Positions 35,941 through 43,371 of a stretch of 64,000 nucleotides of DNA are shown here, one piece after another. Positions within the stretch are counted from its first letter, which is position 1. The number at the start of each line of letters is the position of its first letter. Under the pieces are notes generated by a model. The model saw only the letters and a program-made list of their open reading frames with translations. It was not told the origin of the DNA and did not search any database. Where the stretch lies: NCBI GenBank assembly GCA_024760545.1, contig CP060501.1, positions 1,897,501-1,961,500 on the forward strand, read 5' to 3'. Position numbers and translations under genes: made by a program. The DNA comes from Nitrospira sp. GTDB taxonomy: Bacteria; Nitrospirota; Nitrospiria; Nitrospirales; Nitrospiraceae.

Positions 35941-36882
35941 CTATGCAGCCGAGGAGCCCAGTTGCTCACCAACCTTGACGTGGTGCCCAGCCAGGAATTG
36001 AGCCACCGACATTCGCTTCGAATTGGCCGTCTGGATTTCGCGGATCTCAAGCAGACCATCACCGGTCGCCACTAGGATCGATTGCTTATTCACTGTGACG
36101 ATGGTACCCGGCTTCTCTGTCGTCGGGCCAATAGTCGAAACCGCGTTCCAAACATTCCAGCGCTCCCCACCCAAAAACGTATAGGCCCCCGGCCAAGGGG
36201 AAAGTCCTCGGACTCGGTTGGCGAGGGATGCTGCTCTCACGCTCCAGTCAATGAGGCCGTCTTCTTTCTTCAAGATCGGCGCCATGGTGGCCTGTCCATC
36301 ATCTTGCTTCTTGGGCATCAATGTCCCGGCTTTCAACTGTGCGAGGGTTTCGACGAGCAGCCGCCCGCCCGTCTCGGCCAAACGCGGAGCCAATGTACCG
36401 GTCGTATCGTCAGGTGTGATGGGTAACCTTTCTTGAAGCAGGATCGCGCCTGTATCCATTCCTTCGTCCATCAGCATCGTGGTGATACCGGTTTCGGTTT
36501 CTCCATTGATAATTGCCCATTGCACCGGAGCAGCTCCTCGATATTTCGGCAACAGTGAGCCATGCACGTTTACACAACCCATGGGAGGAAGACTCAGTAT
36601 CGGGGTATGTAGAATTCGCCCGAAGGCCGCTACTGTGATTACATCAGGCTGCCATGCAGAAAGAGCTTGCAAGAAGTCGGGGGTTCGGATCTTGAGAGGC
36701 TGCAAGATGGGAATACCGGCTCGCTCAGCGACCAGTTTGACAGGCGGAGGTACGAGATGCTGCCCACGTCCCTTCGGTCGATCCGGTTGCGTCACGACCC
36801 CCACGACTTGGTCCTTCGAACGAAGCAGGGCCTCCAACGACGGCACGGCGAATTCCGGTGTCCCCATAAAGACGATCCGCAT
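35941..36882 (-). CDS. fmt: Methionyl-tRNA formyltransferase
   Basis: A 313-residue enzyme that formylates initiator Met-tRNA with 10-formyl-THF. It has MRIVFMGTPEFAVPSLEAL, the folate and catalytic motif NVHGSLLPKYRGAAPVQWAI (with the catalytic Asn/His pair) and a C-terminal OB-like domain (LKKEDGLIDW, RVRGLSPWPGAY). The initiator tRNA that is its substrate is encoded 88 bases away in the opposite direction. The def gene that often precedes fmt is absent. Confidence 0.95.
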   Translation of the reverse strand: MRIVFMGTPEFAVPSLEALLRSKDQVVGVVTQPDRPKGRGQHLVPPPVKLVAERAGIPILQPLKIRTPDFLQALSAWQPDVITVAAFGRILHTPILSLPPMGCVNVHGSLLPKYRGAAPVQWAIINGETETGITTMLMDEGMDTGAILLQERLPITPDDTTGTLAPRLAETGGRLLVETLAQLKAGTLMPKKQDDGQATMAPILKKEDGLIDWSVRAASLANRVRGLSPWPGAYTFLGGERWNVWNAVSTIGPTTEKPGTIVTVNKQSILVATGDGLLEIREIQTANSKRMSVAQFLAGHHVKVGEQLGSSAA

Positions 36883-36934
36883 GCCTTCGCTTTAACATCG
36901 TGGTAGCGAGAAAGCAATCGTGCAACACCTCAAC

Positions 36935-36964
36935 TTGACTTGCCGCTCGGCGCTTTGTTAGCAT
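36935..36964 (+). promoter_or_regulatory. Candidate promoter of initiator tRNA-Met
   Basis: TTGACT at 36935-36940, 17-base spacer, TTAGCAT at 36958-36964, then a GC-rich stretch straight into the mature tRNA 5' end at 36970. It matches the layout before tRNA-Val. The GC-rich discriminator would suit growth-rate or stringent control. Confidence 0.5.
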
Positions 36965-36969
36965 CCGGC

Positions 36970-37046
<77 letters not shown>

Positions 37047-37063
37047 ACCTTTCTTCTTCTCTT

Positions 37064-38161
37064 TCAACAACTTATCACCGATTCTCTTCCCGGTTCCGTG
37101 AGTGCGGAATTCGCCGATTGTGCTAAAACTGTGCTAATTCCCCCTGGAACACGATCGAGAATCTCAATCCCTGCGCGCAAACTCTCTGGATAATGATGCG
37201 CGTAACGCATCACCATGGAGATTGTTTTCCACCGTCCAAGCTTTTGCACGGTGTAGATGTCGGCGCCGGCTTGCACCAATCGAGTGGCAAAGGTATGGCG
37301 CAAATCATGAAACCGAAAGCGTTTCACGTCTGCTTTTCGCATGGCCGGATAAAAGACACGCAGGAGATCCCGCGCGTCCATCCGGTTTCCAGCCCCGTTG
37401 AAGAACACATAATCCGTTTTCATTGATCGAACTTTCGCGCGGGCTTTCAACACTTCAAGCGTCTTCGCATTGACCGGAAGCGTATCTCTGCCTCCGTTCT
37501 TTTGTACCAGCAGCGTGATAGTTCTCCTGAATAGATCCACGTTGCACCATTCGAGATTCAGGATCTCACTCTGCCGAAGTCCCGTGTTCACAGCAAAGAT
37601 AATGATCTCTTGCAACCAAGCGGGTGATGCCGCCAAGAGACGTGATTCTTCCTCTGCTGTGAGCCAGCGTTCGATAAGATTATGCACTTTTTCTTTCGAG
37701 ACCCGTTGCACCGGATTTTCCGCTACCCATTCCCATTCCTTTACCGCAAGCTGAAACGCATGGCTCAAGAGCGTAAGTTCGTTGTTAATCGTCTTGGCCG
37801 CTGCTCCCTCAGCTCGCCGCTTCGACTTATATGCCGCTAAAAGAGAAGGTCGTACTTCCTTCAACGTCAGATCCCCGAATGCCCGAATGAGATGCTGTGC
37901 CCGTGAGATATCACCGCGATGCGTGGTCGGCGCTCTATTTGGAGCCGAATGATCTCTAAGATATCGCTCCAAAAGGTCCTTCACCGTCTTATCGGCCCCT
38001 GCTTCGGGTGCATACCACTTCCCCTCAGCGATCTGGACCATGACCTTGTGGTAAATCTTTTCGGCTAACTTCTTATCCGTGACTTCCGTGGATCTCCTGA
38101 CCTGCTTCCCCTGATACGGAAAGCCCATCCACCAGACCCGTCCTCGACGAAACAGAGCCAT
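37064..38161 (-). CDS. Tyrosine recombinase / phage integrase
   Basis: A 365-residue integrase. Residues 1-50 are an AP2-like arm-binding domain (VWWMGFPYQGKQVRRST), 55-150 the core-binding SAM-like domain, and 165-330 the catalytic domain with R196 (NTGLRQSEI), H285-x-x-R288 (HDLRHTFATRL), W311 and the nucleophile Y320 (MVMRYAHH). All catalytic residues are present. It is oriented towards the initiator tRNA 18 bases away, the standard layout for integration into a tRNA 3' end. Confidence 0.95.
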   Translation of the reverse strand: MALFRRGRVWWMGFPYQGKQVRRSTEVTDKKLAEKIYHKVMVQIAEGKWYAPEAGADKTVKDLLERYLRDHSAPNRAPTTHRGDISRAQHLIRAFGDLTLKEVRPSLLAAYKSKRRAEGAAAKTINNELTLLSHAFQLAVKEWEWVAENPVQRVSKEKVHNLIERWLTAEEESRLLAASPAWLQEIIIFAVNTGLRQSEILNLEWCNVDLFRRTITLLVQKNGGRDTLPVNAKTLEVLKARAKVRSMKTDYVFFNGAGNRMDARDLLRVFYPAMRKADVKRFRFHDLRHTFATRLVQAGADIYTVQKLGRWKTISMVMRYAHHYPESLRAGIEILDRVPGGISTVLAQSANSALTEPGRESVISC

Positions 38162-38175
38162 CGGTAACCTCCTTG

Positions 38176-38460
38176 TTAGGCCCTGTCTTTGTCTGGTTTC
38201 TCGCGGGTAGGAGTATAGACTTCGCGTTTGGCGGCTTCAATAAGCTGATCCACACCGCGATTTGAGTGACGGGTCAACGGAGGAAGCGTTTCTTTTGGCC
38301 CTGAATCGAACGAACGCAACCAGGTTGTAATAGCATCCGGTTCAAATCGAAGCACCCCATGGATCTTCCGACATGGAATCTTTCCCTGAGCTGCCCATAG
38401 GTAGAGCGTGGATGGCTTCACATTGAGCCACGCTGAGAGATCTTTCACCGTCAGCAACAT
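38176..38460 (-). CDS. Small HTH protein, excisionase/AlpA type
   Basis: A 94-residue protein whose first 55 residues are a winged-helix of the MerR/excisionase type (LTVKDLSAWLNVKPSTLYLWAAQGKIPC, followed by RFEPDAITTWL). The rest is a charged tail. It lies 14 bases upstream of the integrase on the same strand, which suits a recombination directionality factor or a small repressor. A similar protein is encoded at 44409-44720. Confidence 0.85.
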   Translation of the reverse strand: MLLTVKDLSAWLNVKPSTLYLWAAQGKIPCRKIHGVLRFEPDAITTWLRSFDSGPKETLPPLTRHSNRGVDQLIEAAKREVYTPTREKPDKDRA

Positions 38461-38478
38461 ATAACCTCTGTTTCAATC

Positions 38479-38501
38479 GGGGGGAGTGTTTCGACACCCC
38501 C
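38479..38501. other. GC-rich hairpin with TTCG loop
   Basis: A run of G residues plus GTGT (38479-38489) pairs with ACACCCCC (38494-38501) around a TTCG tetraloop, with one bulged A. It is in the 271-base non-coding gap between the excisionase-like gene and the RadC-like gene. In filamentous phages such gaps contain replication and packaging signals, so it may be part of one (inference). Confidence 0.45.
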
Positions 38502-38674
38502 GCTCCCCCTCTCATGCGCCCGCGTAGCCGCCGGCGTGGACCGAAGACTGAACCCCCAGTGGTGGCGGGCCATCGCTGAGGAGCAGCAGGTCAGGCCTTT
38601 CCGAACAGCCTCCGTCATCTCTTCCTGTCCAGGCCTGCCCACTGCGAGAGCGCTGTGCCCTCATCCTCCTTGTC

Positions 38675-38707
38675 TGTCCCACCCCCTCGTTTGTGCGGGG
38701 TGGGACA
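38675..38707. terminator. Perfect 11-bp hairpin upstream of the RadC-like gene
   Basis: TGTCCCACCCC (38675-38685) pairs with GGGGTGGGACA (38697-38707) around an 11-base loop; AACAATTTCTT follows on the plus strand. It stands 24 bases before the RadC-like start. It could be a terminator, a leader structure or a phage packaging hairpin. Confidence 0.55.
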
Positions 38708-38731
38708 ACAATTTCTTCAAGGAGGATTCGG

Positions 38732-39241
38732 ATGAATCAAGATGCAGAACACATTCCCGTCAGGCCGAAACGGCTGATGAAGGCCAGTCGGCCAGCGTTG
38801 ACCTATCGAGCCCCTCGGTATCGCGTCACGTTGGTCTGTGAGATGGAGGGGACGGGATCGGCCCAACCCATCAGGGATTCGACCACGGCAGCGATGTTGT
38901 TTCGACCCTGCTTTGAAGGTCTGGATCGTGAACACTTCGTGGTCTGTGGGCTGGATGCCAAACACCATGTCATCGGGATCAATGTGGTCTCGGTCGGGTC
39001 CTTGTCGCTCTCGATCGTCCATCCGCGTGAGGTCTTCAAGCCGTTGATCGTCATGAATGCGGCCGCCTGGCTGTGCGCCCATAACCATCCCTCGGGAGAT
39101 ACCACGCCCAGTCAGGAAGATCGGCTCTTGACCAAGCGACTGCGCGAAGCCGGCGAGTTACTCGGAATCACCCTCTTGGACCATCTCATCCTCGGCGAGG
39201 CGCGGCAGTTTAGCTTTGCAGATGAAGGCTGGCCGTCCTAG
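38732..39241 (+). CDS. RadC-family JAB-domain protein
   Basis: A 169-residue protein with a JAB/MPN-type metalloprotease-like domain: the zinc motif HNHPSGDTTPSQED (about 111-124) is complete (H-x-H-P-x-G-x7-S-x-x-D), and GITLLDHLILGE follows. The N-terminal HhH domain of chromosomal RadC is missing, as in many phage and mobile-element copies. AAGGAGG eight bases before ATG 38732 fixes the start. It is the only plus-strand gene of the prophage; some element-borne relatives act in anti-restriction or DNA repair, but the role here is unknown. Confidence 0.88.
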   Translation: MNQDAEHIPVRPKRLMKASRPALTYRAPRYRVTLVCEMEGTGSAQPIRDSTTAAMLFRPCFEGLDREHFVVCGLDAKHHVIGINVVSVGSLSLSIVHPREVFKPLIVMNAAAWLCAHNHPSGDTTPSQEDRLLTKRLREAGELLGITLLDHLILGEARQFSFADEGWPS

Positions 39242-39381
39242 CCGCGGAGTAGCCGCAAGACCCAGAGCACGGCTGAGGCGGTGAGCGCGATCCCAATGAC
39301 CGCTGCACCCCATCCGATGATATCCGCAGCCAGTGCTGTGCCGAGTTGCTGCAGATCCGATGCGACCGATGCCCAGGCCAT
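39238..39381 (-). CDS. Short membrane peptide, coat-like, 47 aa
   Basis: A very short gene with a GGAGGG site eight bases before ATG 39381. The peptide has an amphipathic start (MAWASVASDLQQLGTAL), one membrane helix (IIGWGAAVIGIALTASAVLW) and a basic end (RLLRG), the design of filamentous-phage coat proteins, though without a signal sequence. It overlaps the RadC-like stop by four bases on the opposite strand, and follows the 69-aa coat candidate on the same strand. Confidence 0.6.
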   Translation of the reverse strand: MAWASVASDLQQLGTALAADIIGWGAAVIGIALTASAVLWVLRLLRG

Positions 39382-39466
39382 TGACGGGTCCCTCCTCTTC
39401 TTTCTCCTCTTGTTCCTCTCTCACCGAGCAGCTCCTGCCACGCGTTGCAGGAGCCACCCTGCCGCC

Positions 39467-39676
39467 TTAGCGAACCAAGGATTTGACTCGCTTGTAGGCG
39501 TAGATCGTGAGCGCCACGCCGATGAACACCACTCCCCAGGCCACAATGTCAGCCTTGACGTTGGAGATGGTCGTAGTGCTCGCCGTGTCCACCGGGAACA
39601 CTTGCGCCAGCGCGGTCTGCGCGCTGAGCACCGTCCCGAGAGCCGCTACTGAGAAACGAGACAGTGACGTCTTCAT
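39467..39676 (-). CDS. Major coat protein candidate of a filamentous phage
   Basis: A 69-residue protein with a signal peptide (residues 1-25, MKTSLSRFSVAALGTVLSAQTALA), a short acidic/Thr-rich external part, a membrane helix (IVAWGVVFIGVALTIYAY) and a basic C-terminus (KRVKSLVR) that would contact phage DNA. This is exactly the pVIII plan. AGGAGG lies nine bases before ATG 39676. It is encoded next to the Zot-like assembly gene. Confidence 0.85.
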   Translation of the reverse strand: MKTSLSRFSVAALGTVLSAQTALAQVFPVDTASTTTISNVKADIVAWGVVFIGVALTIYAYKRVKSLVR

Positions 39677-39703
39677 GTGCCTCACCTCCTTTCTGGGCTC
39701 TGA

Positions 39704-39805
39704 TTACTGCGTCAGCAAGAGACGAATGATCATGCCGACCGTAAAGCCCCCGAGATAACAGGCCGCCGCCCAAAAGACGGCGGCATCAATTGCCGCTTGA
39801 TCCAT
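39704..39805 (-). CDS. Tiny membrane peptide, 33 aa, overlapping zot
   Basis: A 33-codon frame, MDQAAIDAAVFWAAACYLGG onward, with one hydrophobic helix and a short polar end (IIRLLLTQ). It starts 20 bases inside the end of the Zot-like gene and stops before the coat-protein Shine-Dalgarno. Size and composition resemble pVII/pIX end-cap proteins of filamentous phages. No strong ribosome-binding site is visible; translation would depend on coupling to the upstream gene. Confidence 0.45.
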   Translation of the reverse strand: MDQAAIDAAVFWAAACYLGGFTVGMIIRLLLTQ

Positions 39806-40934
39806 CGCACACCCGTTCCTGGTTATCGACCCCGATACATTTCACGTCGGCCTTCTCTTCGTAGTGCTGAAATAGTGGTGAGGCTTTGGCCGCCGCGTGG
39901 TCGAGTGGCTGACGAGCCAACAGTTGCGAGACAGCACGAGGCGTGTCCTCGCCGCCCCAGAGAATTCGATCGGACACCAACGACGGGACGCCCTTGATGA
40001 TCTGTTCCGTGACCGGAGCGCCCACTAGGGCGGCAATCTGTCCGGCCGTGAGGATGCGGCCCTGAGCATCGACCCAGAAGGCCTTGCCATCCATCACCAT
40101 TCCCCCTTCAATCCGTAAGCGATCTCGATTCGCGGCCGTGGAACCGGTGGCTGCTGGTGGAGCGAGCGGATCGGTCGAAACAGTGTTCTCCGCTCGTTTC
40201 AGGAGCATGGGATTCGTTTCGATTGTTGGCGATGCTGTCTTGGACACGGCTGGCTTCGCTGTACCGGAGAACCACGTCCCCCAGCCAATAAACCCGAGGG
40301 CCCCTACTAGCCCCAGCCCCCCGATCATCAGTAGTGGACTCGACAACACCGTTTTCATCCGTCGTTCCTCTCGAATGCCGCCCGTCGCATAACTGGAATA
40401 GTAGGCGTAGATCTTCGGGTCATACCGCCCGATCAGCGTCCGAATCACTTCCGTCTCTTCCGGATTCCCGCGCACGAAGCCCTGAAACCGGCGCGTCATC
40501 CCGAATCGTTCCATGCGCCGAAACTTGATCGTGCTCTCGACCAACCGCGTGACGCTGGAGGTGAGTTGCCGGTAGTCCTGCGCCATAAGAAGGACATCGA
40601 CCCCGTAATGCCGATGGGTTTCGAGCCAGCGGAGGATCTCACCGGGGATCTTCTCCTTGGCCCGGAAGATGGTCTGGGCCTCATCGAGACAGATCGCCGA
40701 TCCTGGCTCGACGGTGGGCAAGAGCGATGGGATCTGAGCGCGGTCCTGCCAGAGCGTGATCTGATTCTGCAGATCCGATAAGGGACGGCCTTCGAACAGC
40801 GCGAGCCGATCCAGATAGAACCCGTCCACTGCCACATAGAGGCGGCGTCCAGCGCGCAACCAAGGGAGCAGATAGTCCGCCACCGCGTAATAGGATTTTC
40901 CACTGCCGGGGGTCCCTTCCAATAAGGTGATCAT
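39786..40934 (-). CDS. Zot-family phage assembly ATPase (pI-like)
   Basis: A 382-residue protein. Residues 1-190 are the cytoplasmic P-loop domain: GTPGSGKS at 7-14 and ICLDEAQ at 81-87. One transmembrane helix is at about 200-220 (LLMIGGLGLVGALGFIGW), followed by a periplasmic domain. This is the layout of the filamentous-phage pI / zonula occludens toxin family, which drives extrusion of virions through the inner membrane. Its ATG overlaps the TGA of the DUF2523-like gene. Confidence 0.93.
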   Translation of the reverse strand: MITLLEGTPGSGKSYYAVADYLLPWLRAGRRLYVAVDGFYLDRLALFEGRPLSDLQNQITLWQDRAQIPSLLPTVEPGSAICLDEAQTIFRAKEKIPGEILRWLETHRHYGVDVLLMAQDYRQLTSSVTRLVESTIKFRRMERFGMTRRFQGFVRGNPEETEVIRTLIGRYDPKIYAYYSSYATGGIREERRMKTVLSSPLLMIGGLGLVGALGFIGWGTWFSGTAKPAVSKTASPTIETNPMLLKRAENTVSTDPLAPPAATGSTAANRDRLRIEGGMVMDGKAFWVDAQGRILTAGQIAALVGAPVTEQIIKGVPSLVSDRILWGGEDTPRAVSQLLARQPLDHAAAKASPLFQHYEEKADVKCIGVDNQERVCDGSSGN

Positions 40935-41206
40935 GAGCCCCACCGGACAAATGGAATCGCTTGCAAGGTGAATCGCACCAACATGGCCGAGGCAATGATG
41001 GCGACCGCCTGGCTCATCCCGGTCGCCCCCAAAACCCAGGTGTACTGCACGGGGATGATGGGCACACTGAGGGAGCCGGTTCCGAGTGACGCCAGCAGGC
41101 TGTCAGCAACCCCCAGAACGGAATCCCAGCCGCTTTTCCAGACATCGGTAAACGACAAAATCATGTCGAGCAGAAAGCAATAGATCAGATTGAGCAGTGC
41201 GGTCAT
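40931..41206 (-). CDS. DUF2523/pVI-like hydrophobic phage protein
   Basis: A 91-residue protein with hydrophobic segments at about 1-22 (LLNLIYCFLLDMIL), 33-50 and 60-85 (LGATGMSQAVAIIASAMLV). Position, size and hydrophobicity match the small membrane protein found between the adsorption protein and Zot genes in CTX-type phages (DUF2523, thought to be the pVI-like end cap). It is translationally coupled to the Zot-like gene. Confidence 0.8.
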   Translation of the reverse strand: MTALLNLIYCFLLDMILSFTDVWKSGWDSVLGVADSLLASLGTGSLSVPIIPVQYTWVLGATGMSQAVAIIASAMLVRFTLQAIPFVRWGS

Positions 41207-41209
41207 AGC

Positions 41210-42463
41210 TTATCCGTTCCCGACAAAAATGATGCGATAGGCGGCGAAGCCCGCCCCGGCGATGACAATGGCGCGAAGCGCCAAAAACATCGTGGACCAG
41301 TCGTTGAAATTGACTGCGAACGTCCCGAACTGCGTGGAGGTCCAGGTAATCGTCGGCAGGTCTGCGGGCCAGGTCAGAGATTGCAGCAGCGCTAATTGTC
41401 CCGCGATGCCCGATCCTCTCCAGATCGTGAGATGCTCCTGGAGAATGGCTCCGAAAGACCGTAGCTCATGATCTCCCGTTGAGCACTGCACGCTGGTGCT
41501 GCTGTCGTCTTGCGTCGTGGTCGAGCCATCGGGATTGGTGGTGGTCGTGCTCGTCGTCGTGGTTTGCTGCGTCGTGGTCGAGGTGGTTTGGGTGCCGGCG
41601 GGGGGCGTGGCATTCGGATCGATCATGACACTGTCGTCGGGCACCTGATTGGAGGGCACCACGGTGGTGGGCGCATCGCTCGGCGTCACGGGATCGTTAA
41701 TAACCGTCGTGGCGTCCGTGGCCGATTGCCCTGACCCGACCGGTGTCGTATTGGCTGTCGGACTGTTGGGTCCGGTCGGGTTCTCGTTCCAGTAGTCTTG
41801 AATGTCTTGGGCGGTAGCGGGTTGCGGTTCGCTTTGCTGGGAGGGATTGGGGTTCCAGGGATAGCGGAACGCCAGACAGGTCTGCGGCGCTTGGGCGCTG
41901 TACCAGCCGTTCCAACCAGCTGGTGGATCGCCGACCATGGCGAGCTTGCATCCAATCCCGCCAGGCTGCGGTGTCGGAACGGTGAGGTATTCCACCCAAT
42001 TCGTCATGCACTCAGGAGCACCCGGGCATTGACGAATCTCAGCGCCTCCAGGCTCAGGATAGCCTTCGATGTCCGGGGCTCCCGGCGTCGCCGAGGCCGC
42101 CTTGATGTCCTGCACTTGCTGCGCATTCAGATGCAGCTGGGCCAGGACGAGGCCGGCGGCAATGGCCAGACCGGGCCATCCCGTGGCCGCCGTGATGGTC
42201 CGGACGGCGATGGAGGTGCCGGGGTTTGCGAGTGCAATGGCTTGCGCAGCGGCTCCGGCTTGTGCCGCCTGGCGGGCCAGCATCATCGTGTGGAACTGTG
42301 TGGCCGTCATGATCCGGCTGTAGCCCGTGGCCGCGAAGGTCAGCTGCGGCCAAAGGCACAGTGCCACCGCCACGCAGTAGAGGAGTGCGGCATAGCTGCT
42401 CAGGGCTAGAGCCGCCCTGAGAGCACACCGGTCAGAAAACAGGCGAGGAAAAACATGAGCCAT
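41210..42463 (-). CDS. Phage adsorption / minor coat protein (pIII-like)
   Basis: A 417-residue protein with an N-terminal signal or membrane segment (about 15-45), a central domain with paired cysteines (near RQCPGAPECM, GIGCKLAM, TCLAFRYPW), a long low-complexity linker rich in Thr, Ser, Gln and Pro (about 235-330, many TTST and TTQ units), and a C-terminal membrane helix (ALRAIVIAGAGFAAYRIIFV). This order - receptor domain, flexible linker, membrane anchor - is that of pIII-like tip proteins. The receptor target is unknown. Confidence 0.8.
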   Translation of the reverse strand: MAHVFPRLFSDRCALRAALALSSYAALLYCVAVALCLWPQLTFAATGYSRIMTATQFHTMMLARQAAQAGAAAQAIALANPGTSIAVRTITAATGWPGLAIAAGLVLAQLHLNAQQVQDIKAASATPGAPDIEGYPEPGGAEIRQCPGAPECMTNWVEYLTVPTPQPGGIGCKLAMVGDPPAGWNGWYSAQAPQTCLAFRYPWNPNPSQQSEPQPATAQDIQDYWNENPTGPNSPTANTTPVGSGQSATDATTVINDPVTPSDAPTTVVPSNQVPDDSVMIDPNATPPAGTQTTSTTTQQTTTTSTTTTNPDGSTTTQDDSSTSVQCSTGDHELRSFGAILQEHLTIWRGSGIAGQLALLQSLTWPADLPTITWTSTQFGTFAVNFNDWSTMFLALRAIVIAGAGFAAYRIIFVGNG

Positions 42464-42501
42464 GTGAGTTGCTGCTCCAACGTCAGGTCGGTGAAGATCA
42501 T
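42406..42501 (-). CDS. Possible tiny membrane peptide, 31 aa
   Basis: MIFTDLTLEQQLTWLMFFLA followed by CFLTGVLSGRL: one membrane helix. It overlaps the first 58 bases of the pIII-like gene in another frame and lies 18 bases downstream of the ssDNA-binding gene. It fits a pVII/pIX-type peptide in place, but no clear ribosome site is seen and it could be chance. Confidence 0.35.
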   Translation of the reverse strand: MIFTDLTLEQQLTWLMFFLACFLTGVLSGRL

Positions 42502-42519
42502 CAGCGTCTCAATCGGTCG

Positions 42520-42810
42520 TTACTTACCTTGCTGACTGTGTGATGCGCTTTGAGTGATCGGCTGATAGGCCGTCACATCCAGGAACCGTTGGCCCTTGAA
42601 TTCCCGGAGATTGACCGTGACTTGAGCGAGCTTCATCTTGTTGGCTTCCATGAGCTTGTAGAGCGATTCATGGTCTTCCGAGATGCTCGCTTCCAAGGTG
42701 GTGGTGTCTTCCTCGAAATAGAGCACCGCATTCCGGAAGGTCCGTTTCCCGTCCTGACTCGGTCTCGACTTGACGCCCATCACGACACAGGTGCCGACGA
42801 ACTTTGACAT
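42520..42810 (-). CDS. Probable phage ssDNA-binding protein (pV-like)
   Basis: A 96-residue protein with a beta-rich, OB-like pattern (KFVGTCVVMGVKSRPSQDGKR, AQVTVNLREFKGQRFLDVTA) and a short polar Ser/Gln tail. Position between the replication initiator and coat genes matches the single-strand binding protein of filamentous phages. AGGAGGG lies seven bases before the ATG. The family assignment comes from context and overall shape. Confidence 0.65.
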   Translation of the reverse strand: MSKFVGTCVVMGVKSRPSQDGKRTFRNAVLYFEEDTTTLEASISEDHESLYKLMEANKMKLAQVTVNLREFKGQRFLDVTAYQPITQSASHSQQGK

Positions 42811-42829
42811 GTGACTCCCTCCTGGTTAG

Positions 42830-43060
42830 TTAGTTGGACCACCGAAACCAGCCCTGCTTCGTGCAGGACCAGAGATAGACCCACACCGTGCCGCAGCTCT
42901 GACACCGCCCACGCAATCGCGGCCCGCACATGAAGAGCTTGAGGAACCCGATGTGGCATTGTCGGCAGAGAACCCGTCGCTGGGTCTCCACCGCAGTTCG
43001 TGTTTCACTGTTAGGAGATGCTGGCCGCTCTGTCAGCGGGCCAGGTGTGTGCGTTGCCAT
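42830..43060 (-). CDS. Small zinc-finger-like protein, 76 aa
   Basis: Two cysteine pairs, CRQC (residues about 32-35) and CQSC (about 53-56), plus a Cys at FMCG and a C-terminal Trp/Arg-rich end, suggest a zinc ribbon. Its ATG shares one base with the stop codon of the gene before it (TGATG), a sign of coupled translation which supports it being real despite the short length. Role unknown; a regulator of phage genes is possible. Confidence 0.6.
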   Translation of the reverse strand: MATHTPGPLTERPASPNSETRTAVETQRRVLCRQCHIGFLKLFMCGPRLRGRCQSCGTVWVYLWSCTKQGWFRWSN

Positions 43061-43320
43061 CAGACCCCTCCTGTGTGCGAGGATTCAGCGGCCTGCTCTA
43101 TTCGGATGCCGCACCACGCGGCTTCCACACAAAACAGATGCTCGACGCGCGCCTGGACCGCCTCCGCCAATGGCCCGTCGAGCCCCTCAATCGCGGCAAG
43201 CTGATAAAGCCCAATTCTGAGAATGTCTGAATAGGTGACATCTCGCTTCGCTGCGAGGCTCATGAGTAAGGCTCGTTCCTCGTTGAGGAGTTTCACTGTC
43301 TGTCCTGAAACCTGTTTCAT
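43060..43320 (-). CDS. Small regulator-like phage protein, 86 aa
   Basis: It begins MKQVSGQTVKLLNEERALLM, has a helical middle (VTYSDILRIGLYQLAAI) and an acidic C-terminal part. The pattern strand-helix-helix recalls ribbon-helix-helix regulators, but a convincing match is lacking. ATG 43320 has GGAGGGGG four bases ahead. It lies between the replication initiator and the zinc-finger gene and is coupled to the latter. Confidence 0.65.
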   Translation of the reverse strand: MKQVSGQTVKLLNEERALLMSLAAKRDVTYSDILRIGLYQLAAIEGLDGPLAEAVQARVEHLFCVEAAWCGIRIEQAAESSHTGGV

Positions 43321-43371
43321 GACCCCCTCCCTGTAAACACCCATTTCATTCCTAACCCGGCCATCGGCTAG

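Noticed and set aside
39158..39457. A 99-codon minus-strand frame around the end of RadC
   Set aside because: Highly charged, random-looking translation; the 47-codon frame in another phase has a ribosome site and a membrane helix.
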